Positions 5,886 through 6,603 of a DNA stretch of 6,603 nucleotides are shown in pieces. A program made the position numbers and the translations under genes. The stretch lies in NCBI GenBank assembly GCA_903870955.1, contig CAIQEX010000436.1, positions 1 through 6,603 on the forward strand, in the 5' to 3' direction. Under the pieces are notes generated by a model. It saw only the letters and a list, made by a program, of their open reading frames with translations, was not told the origin of the DNA and ran no database searches. Within the stretch, counting starts at the first letter, position 1. Each line of letters opens with the position of its first letter. The DNA comes from an uncultured beta proteobacterium (GTDB taxonomy: Bacteria > Pseudomonadota > Gammaproteobacteria > Burkholderiales > Burkholderiaceae_C).

Positions 5886-6555
5886 AATTCGCAATAACTC
5901 GCTCTGTAAACCCTTGCAGATAGTCACTTAACCGGTCGGCTCCGGCGATTGCTGCAGCCTCATCGCCGGACGCAATGCCTTCGGCCAATTGCAAGTGCGC
6001 GGCAGCGCCTTCGGTGGTGTCACCGGCGTGTCGGTAGGCGTACCAGAAGCGGCGACATTGCACGATGAGTGGCACCACCGCCTTCACGGCGGACTGGTTC
6101 TGGCTGGCGGCGTGATTCACGCGGTCCAGCTCAATATCGGCCTGCATGTAGTCCTCGAGTTTGTCGGCGGCAGCGGCCCGCACCATGCGCTTGGCGCACA
6201 GCACGATGTCCTTGCGTTGCTGGTCGCTGGCGCGGCGTGCCGAACAACCTGCGATCAGGCGTTCCAGCACGCGGCGCGTCTGCACCACGTCAAGGTGGTC
6301 AGCCAAATCGATGCTGGAAATTAACAGACCCCGGCGCGGTTGCTGCACGATCAGGCCGATGGACACCATGCGCAATAGCGCTTCGCGCAAGGGTGTGCGG
6401 CTGAGTTGTGTGCGCTGCACCAGCTCGCTCTCCACCACCTGCGAGCCAGGTTGCAATTGCAGGGTGGAGATCAGGTTTTCCAGCCGCTCGTAGGCCACGT
6501 CGGCAGCGCGCCGTTTGATCGGCAAGGGGCTTTTCAGTTTTTTGGTCAGGGCCAT
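5884..6555 (-). CDS. GntR family transcriptional regulator, FadR-like (FCD domain)
   Basis: This 223-residue regulator has an N-terminal winged helix-turn-helix (about residues 17-80). The recognition region LSRTPLREALLRM (51-63) and the wing QQPRRGLLI are typical of GntR proteins. A helical FCD effector domain (about 85-215) follows. FCD domains usually hold a metal through one Asp and three His. By eye D140 and H187 are kept, while two other sites appear as D144 and D211, so ligand binding may differ. The ATG lies at 6553-6555; only a weak AAAGA-type ribosome site precedes it. The gene is convergent with the DUF1501 gene and its stop codon overlaps the end of a repeat. A perfect palindrome starts 20 bp upstream of the start codon and fits autoregulation or control of a divergent gene beyond the edge. 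These regulators usually respond to organic acids or related metabolites; the effector here is unknown. Confidence 0.93.
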   Translation of the reverse strand: MALTKKLKSPLPIKRRAADVAYERLENLISTLQLQPGSQVVESELVQRTQLSRTPLREALLRMVSIGLIVQQPRRGLLISSIDLADHLDVVQTRRVLERLIAGCSARRASDQQRKDIVLCAKRMVRAAAADKLEDYMQADIELDRVNHAASQNQSAVKAVVPLIVQCRRFWYAYRHAGDTTEGAAAHLQLAEGIASGDEAAAIAGADRLSDYLQGFTERVIAN

Positions 6556-6603
6556 GGCGTTGTCTTTAATATTCCGTTAATATATTAACAACATATTTAA
6601 TTA
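6556..6603. promoter_or_regulatory. AT-rich upstream region of the GntR gene (probably a divergent promoter region)
   Basis: Composition changes sharply from GC-rich coding DNA to nearly all A/T between about 6565 and the right edge. TTAATAT occurs twice, at 6566-6572 and 6577-6583, exactly 11 bp apart (about one helical turn). This should hold the regulator's promoter, and perhaps that of a divergent gene. No -35/-10 pair can be assigned with confidence. Confidence 0.45.
6576..6589. promoter_or_regulatory. Perfect 14-bp palindrome, candidate operator of the GntR-family regulator
   Basis: GTTAATATATTAAC is a perfect palindrome with no central spacer, 21-34 bp upstream of the regulator's start codon. 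GntR/FadR proteins bind as dimers to short palindromes near their own promoters, so this is a likely operator. The palindrome is seen directly; the binding is inferred. AT-rich DNA gives such palindromes by chance more often than GC-rich DNA does. Confidence 0.5.

Overview
The window looks like chromosomal DNA from a betaproteobacterium, most likely a Comamonadaceae-type Burkholderiales (Rhodoferax/Polaromonas/Acidovorax-like). This is an inference. It rests on the GC-rich coding sequence, the protein families and their order, and a G/C-rich intergenic repeat of a style I associate with that family. No rRNA, tRNA, CRISPR array, transposase or phage gene is visible.

Left part (1-701): the 3' end of a vanillate-demethylase-like Rieske oxygenase gene overlaps by ATGA a 96-residue [2Fe-2S] ferredoxin. 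The ferredoxin resembles only the C-terminal domain of VanB/phthalate-dioxygenase-type reductases; the flavin/NADH part is absent. After a 72-bp gap holding two inverted repeats come pyrF (774-1625), a type 2 orotidine-5'-phosphate decarboxylase of pyrimidine synthesis, and a glutathione S-transferase family gene (1668-2291). A strong 14-bp-stem hairpin (2343-2377) with A- and T-runs at its two ends closes this same-strand block.

Middle part (2421-5700): a tightly spaced two-gene operon encodes a DUF1800 protein with a lipoprotein signal and a DUF1501 protein with a clear twin-arginine signal. The pairing is widespread in bacteria but its function is unknown. Here the two partners appear to leave the cytoplasm by different routes, and it is the best candidate in the window for a poorly described system.

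Right part (5701-6603): two nearly identical 83-bp copies of a hairpin-rich repeat stand in tandem (period 85) between the convergent DUF1501 gene and a GntR/FadR-type regulator gene on the minus strand (5884-6555). The second copy runs into the regulator's stop codon. Upstream of the regulator the DNA becomes very AT-rich and carries a perfect 14-bp palindrome (6576-6589), a good candidate operator. The regulator's targets probably lie beyond the right edge.
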